Source: Bacillus_BD sp963787345
Lineage (GTDB): Bacteria > Bacillota > Bacilli > Bacillales > Cytobacillaceae
Length of the DNA: 64,000 bases
Assembly: GCA_963787345.1 (NCBI GenBank)
Contig: CAWBCW010000011.1
Location: 434,001-498,000 of the forward strand
Direction of reading: 5' to 3'
Shown here: piece after piece, positions 60,875 through 64,000 of the stretch
Position numbering within the stretch: position 1 is the stretch's first letter
How the letters are laid out: each line of letters opens with the position of its first letter
Program-made: the position numbers and the translations under genes
The notes under the pieces: generated by a model
The model's input: the letters and a program-made list of their open reading frames with translations, nothing else
Told to the model about the DNA's origin: nothing
Database searches by the model: none

Positions 60875-61975
60875 TTGCCAACTAAAAAAACGACTCCTGA
60901 TATCATTCTTATGTTATTGACTTTTTCGCTTTTAGCCATTGGACTTGTTATGGTATATAGCGCCAGCGCCATTTGGGCCGAATATAAATTCGATGATTCT
61001 TTTTTCTTTGCAAAACGGCAATTGTTATTTGCTTGTGTAGGAATTATTGGCATGTTCTTTATCATGAATATAGAATATTGGACGTGGCGAACATGGTCAA
61101 AAGTATTGGTTATCATCTGTTTTGTTCTTCTAGTGTTAGTGTTAATACCTGGAATTGGGAATGTTCGAAATGGTTCCAGAAGTTGGATTGGGATTGGAGC
61201 GTTTTCGGTTCAACCATCTGAATTTATGAAATTAGCAATGATTGTTTTTTTAGCCCGTTTTTTATCCGAAAATCAAAAACATATTACTTCTTTTAAAAAG
61301 GGTTTATTGCCATCACTTGGATTAGTGTTTCTGGCCTTTGGGATGATTATGCTTCAACCCGACTTAGGAACTGGAACTGTAATGGTAGGAACGTGTGTGG
61401 TAATGATTTTTATCGCAGGAGCAAGAGTTAGTCATTTTGCTGTGCTTGGATTAATGGGTATAGGAGGGTTTGCTGCTCTTGTTTTATCTGCACCTTACCG
61501 TATTAAGCGGATTACGTCGTTTCTTGATCCATGGGAAGATCCATTAGGCAGTGGGTTTCAAATCATCCAATCATTATATGCAATTGGTCCTGGTGGTCTA
61601 TTTGGCTTAGGGCTCGGAGAAAGCCGGCAAAAATTCTTTTACTTGCCGGAACCGCAAACCGATTTCATCTTTGCCATTTTGGCTGAAGAGTTAGGTTTTA
61701 TCGGTGGGTCATTGGTATTATTATTATTTTCATTATTACTGTGGAGAGGAATTCGGATTGCTTTAGGCGCACCTGATTTGTATGGAAGCTTTCTTGCTGT
61801 TGGGATTATTGCGATGGTAGCAATTCAAGTCATGATTAATGTCGGAGTTGTCACAGGACTTATGCCTGTAACCGGAATTACATTGCCATTTTTGAGTTAT
61901 GGTGGTTCCTCTTTAACGTTAATGTTAATGGCAATTGGAGTATTATTAAATATTAGCCGTCATTCGCGCTACTAA
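60875..61975 (+). CDS. spoVE: Spore cortex SEDS glycosyltransferase SpoVE
   Basis: SEDS-family polymerase for spore cortex peptidoglycan, working with SpoVD. About ten membrane segments; GLVMVYSASAIWAEYKFDDS, SVQPSEFMKLAM, QPDLGTGTVMVG, PEPQTDFIFAILAEELG and LPFLSYGGSSL are typical. TTG 60875 follows GAGGTG and starts MPTKKTTPD as in B. subtilis, giving 366 residues, the same length. It lacks the charged tail seen in FtsW at 21286. Placed between murD and murG, as in B. subtilis. Confidence 0.95.
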   Translation: MPTKKTTPDIILMLLTFSLLAIGLVMVYSASAIWAEYKFDDSFFFAKRQLLFACVGIIGMFFIMNIEYWTWRTWSKVLVIICFVLLVLVLIPGIGNVRNGSRSWIGIGAFSVQPSEFMKLAMIVFLARFLSENQKHITSFKKGLLPSLGLVFLAFGMIMLQPDLGTGTVMVGTCVVMIFIAGARVSHFAVLGLMGIGGFAALVLSAPYRIKRITSFLDPWEDPLGSGFQIIQSLYAIGPGGLFGLGLGESRQKFFYLPEPQTDFIFAILAEELGFIGGSLVLLLFSLLLWRGIRIALGAPDLYGSFLAVGIIAMVAIQVMINVGVVTGLMPVTGITLPFLSYGGSSLTLMLMAIGVLLNISRHSRY

Positions 61976-61987
61976 TAGGAGCAAAGA

Positions 61988-62017
61988 GTGCTGACCTTTA
62001 TGGGTCAGCATTTTTTT
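61988..62017 (+). terminator. Terminator between spoVE and murG
   Basis: Stem TGCTGACC / GGTCAGCA with a small TTTATG loop and a T-run. It implies that murG needs read-through or its own promoter; no strong promoter is visible in 62018-62158. Confidence 0.85.
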
Positions 62018-62158
62018 GTGTATTTAGCGGATGTCTAGGACGATTTTCCAATGGTATCTTTTTCAACTTTAGAATATAGTAGAATAGGGCAGGGAACTTG
62101 AATTTTTTCTGTTTGAACAAATAATGATCATTTTTATCAATGACGTAGAGGTGAATCC

Positions 62159-63259
62159 ATGAATATTGTAGTAAGTGGTGGAGGAACAGGAGGCCATATT
62201 TATCCGGCATTAGCACTGATCCGTGAAATAAAAAAAGAAACGAAGGATGTTAACTTTTTATATATTGGTACAGAAAAAGGGCTTGAGAGTAAGTTGGTTA
62301 TTAGAGAAAATATACCGTTTAAATCAATACATATTACTGGGTTTAAAAGAAAGATCTCGTTAGAAAATGTTAAAACGATATCGAGATTTATTAAAGGGGT
62401 TAAAGAAAGCCGTAAGATGTTAAAGGAATTTAAAGCGGATGTGGTGATTGGAACAGGTGGTTATGTATGTGGACCTGTTGTATATGCAGCATCAAAATTA
62501 GGAATTCCAACGATTATTCATGAACAAAATAGTGTGCCAGGGCTGACAAATAAATTTTTGAGTCGTTATGTGGATCGGATCGCGATTTGCTTTGAGGAGG
62601 CAAAACAATTTTTTCCAAAAGAAAAAGTGATCTTGACTGGGAATCCCCGCGCTTCAGAAGTATTAAATCAAGATGGCAGGAAAGGCAGACTGTCTGTTGG
62701 TTTGAATGATAAGCAACCAGTGGTATTAATTGTAGGGGGCAGTCGTGGTGCAAGACCGATCAATGATGCTGTATTGAGATCATTATCAATATTTGGACAA
62801 AAGCCATATCAGCTGCTATATATTACTGGTGAGGTTCATTATGAGGAAGTAAAAAAAGAAGCAGCTCTAATTGGTAATCCTGAGAACGTCGTCATCAAGC
62901 CGTTTGTCCACAATATGCCGGAAGTATTGGCAGGAACGGATCTTACTGTTGCGCGAGCAGGAGCGACAACATTAGCTGAACTAACTTCGCTTGGCATACC
63001 AAGTATTTTAATTCCTAGTCCTTATGTGACGAATAATCATCAGGAGAAAAACGCTCGTGCATTAAGTGATCACCACGCGGCAAAAATCGTATTGGAAAAA
63101 GATTTAAACGGACAGAAATTAGTGGAAGAAATTGACGAGATTTTATCAGATAAAAATAAATTAATTGAAATGAAACGAGCCGCGAAAGACTTAGGTGTCC
63201 CAGATGCTGTGGAGAGGCTGTATAAATTGATAAAGGAACTTGTTGACAATAGACAGTAG
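62159..63259 (+). CDS. murG: UDP-GlcNAc:lipid I GlcNAc transferase MurG
   Basis: Peripheral membrane glycosyltransferase making lipid II. N-terminal GGGTGGHIYPALA, IGTGGYVCGPV and IHEQNSVPGLTN, then the donor-binding GGSRGARPIN and the RAGATTLAELTSLGIPSILIPSPYVTNNHQ motifs in pieces are diagnostic; 366 residues. The start ATG follows GAGGTG. Confidence 0.96.
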   Translation: MNIVVSGGGTGGHIYPALALIREIKKETKDVNFLYIGTEKGLESKLVIRENIPFKSIHITGFKRKISLENVKTISRFIKGVKESRKMLKEFKADVVIGTGGYVCGPVVYAASKLGIPTIIHEQNSVPGLTNKFLSRYVDRIAICFEEAKQFFPKEKVILTGNPRASEVLNQDGRKGRLSVGLNDKQPVVLIVGGSRGARPINDAVLRSLSIFGQKPYQLLYITGEVHYEEVKKEAALIGNPENVVIKPFVHNMPEVLAGTDLTVARAGATTLAELTSLGIPSILIPSPYVTNNHQEKNARALSDHHAAKIVLEKDLNGQKLVEEIDEILSDKNKLIEMKRAAKDLGVPDAVERLYKLIKELVDNRQ

Positions 63260-63294
63260 CCTATTGATTTCCAATTGCATACACTAATGTTAAT

Positions 63295-63479
63295 TGCATT
63301 TAGCATTCACCCCCCACTTCTATAAATGGTTAGATGAATGCCAAGCTTTTTCAAATTCAGTGGGAGTTAACCCTTTGCGGAATGAAGTTAAGCCTCCGGC
63401 GGATGCCACAGATTTTCAAAGGAAAGGATACCTTCGCAAGGTAGATAAAATCTGGGTGAAAATACGCCAAGGTGCATTT
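63295..63479. repeat. Possible dispersed element between murG and murB
   Basis: A 171-base GC-richer stretch is bounded by 7-base direct repeats TGCATTT (63295-63301 and 63473-63479), which could be a target-site duplication. Inside, a C-rich CACCCCCCACT near the left end pairs with AGTGGG 50 bases on, and a GGAATGAAGTTAAGCC / CCGGCGGATGCC block follows. Its two ends share TTCACCC in inverted orientation (approximate). It lacks a coding frame. The look is that of a non-autonomous mobile element or a Bacillus intergenic repeat. Confidence 0.45.
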
Positions 63480-63503
63480 GATTTATTAATTCAGGAGGAC
63501 ATT

Positions 63504-64000
63504 ATGGAAACTAAAATCAATGAATTAATGCGGGAACTTATAGAAAACAATGTAGGTAAAGTCAAGAAAGAAGAACAATTAGCCCGTCATACGACAATGA
63601 AAATAGGTGGTCCAGCAGATTTATTTGTCGAACCTTTTTCTGTCGATGGATTAGAAAAAACAATGAACCTTTTACACAAATACCGAGTGAACTGGAGAGC
63701 GATCGGCAGAGGTTCTAATTTGCTCGTGTCCGATAAAGGGATTGAAGGGGTTGTAATTAAACTAGGAAACAATATGAATCATATGGATATAAATGGAACG
63801 GTTCTAACGGTTGGTGCTGGATACTCCATTGTTGCTCTATCGATGCTGATCAGCAGAAAAGGCTTGTCTGGCTTAGAATTTGCCAGCGGAATACCAGGTT
63901 CAGTTGGCGGAGCTGTTTATATGAATGCTGGTGCTCATGGTTCAGATATTTCTCAAATCTTAACAGAAGCCCATATTCTATTTGAAGATGGGACTTTTGG
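63504..64000 (+). CDS. murB: UDP-N-acetylenolpyruvoylglucosamine reductase MurB (partial)
   Basis: FAD enzyme that completes UDP-MurNAc synthesis with NADPH. The N-terminal 165 residues are present: the TTMKIGGPADLFVEP motif, GRGSNLLVSDKGIEGVVI, and GLSGLEFASGIPGSVGGAVYMNAGAHG, the FAD-binding signature. About 135 residues lie beyond the window. ATG 63504 follows a strong AGGAGG site that sits just past the repeat element. Confidence 0.95.
   Translation, partial: METKINELMRELIENNVGKVKKEEQLARHTTMKIGGPADLFVEPFSVDGLEKTMNLLHKYRVNWRAIGRGSNLLVSDKGIEGVVIKLGNNMNHMDINGTVLTVGAGYSIVALSMLISRKGLSGLEFASGIPGSVGGAVYMNAGAHGSDISQILTEAHILFEDGTF

Noticed and set aside
1..64000. CRISPR arrays, prophage, intact insertion sequences, tRNA or rRNA genes
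   Set aside because: Looked for on both strands; no regular spaced repeats, transposase or integrase frames, or tRNA/rRNA sequences were seen.

Overview
The window is a low-GC chromosomal segment from an endospore-forming member of the Bacillaceae. Three things point there. The gene order follows the Bacillus subtilis stretches rnjA-def-pdh-speA-yktA-yktB-suhB, typA-ylaH to ylaN-ftsW, pyc-ctaA to ctaG, ylbB to ylbQ, and bshC-mraZ-rsmH-ftsL-pbpB-spoVD-murE-mraY-murD-spoVE-murG-murB. Sporulation genes are present (spoVD, spoVE, ylbJ, ylaJ, ylbO). MurE carries the DNPR motif of meso-diaminopimelate-type peptidoglycan. I cannot fix the genus. The order differs from B. subtilis in places: ykyA, ylaM and ylbA are absent here. 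A pyridoxamine-oxidase-like gene, a ctaM/yozB homologue, a yugN-like gene, a small lipoprotein and several short unknown genes are present instead.

Layout. Positions 1-2.8 kb (minus strand): RNase J1 (cut by the window edge), the RNA polymerase epsilon subunit and peptide deformylase, with a possible 23-residue peptide gene between. 3.1-8.4 kb: the pyruvate dehydrogenase genes pdhA-pdhB-pdhC-pdhD; pdhC carries an apparent one-base frameshift. 8.5-13.8 kb: small unknown genes, the dual-function RNA SR1 with its peptide SR1P and two CcpN-type operator boxes, arginine decarboxylase speA, yktA, yktB, ykzI and suhB. 13.8-22.5 kb: ylaF, typA, ylaH, ylaI, ylaJ, the PhoH-like ylaK, ylaL, ylaN and ftsW. 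22.6-34.3 kb: pyruvate carboxylase, then heme A synthesis (ctaA, ctaB) and the caa3 oxidase operon ctaCDEFG followed by ctaM. 34.3-48.3 kb: the ylb cluster with rsmD, coaD, tmcAL and rpmF; a structured RNA matching the ylbH leader family lies ahead of rsmD. 48.3-64.0 kb: a DUF3397 protein, bshC and the division and cell-wall cluster from mraZ to murB (cut by the right edge).

How it fits together. Pyruvate is channelled to acetyl-CoA by the Pdh complex and to oxaloacetate by Pyc. CtaA and CtaB make heme A for the CtaCDEF oxidase, which CtaG and CtaM help assemble. The dcw cluster supplies lipid II (MurE, MraY, MurD, MurG, MurB) and the septal synthesis machinery (FtsL, PBP2B, FtsW), with sporulation paralogues SpoVD and SpoVE embedded.

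Most of the window is ordinary core chromosome. I found no prophage, intact insertion sequence, CRISPR array, tRNA or rRNA. I did not find a clearly new multi-gene system. The best leads are small: two one-base frameshifts in normally essential or central genes (pdhC, pbpB), a possible mobile or repeat element between murG and murB, the SR1/CcpN locus, short undescribed peptides ahead of rpoY and ylaK, and a 24-bp palindrome at ctaA. Start codons were moved from the longest open frame wherever a Shine-Dalgarno site and family length supported a different one. Family names come from recognition of motifs and gene order; no database search was run.
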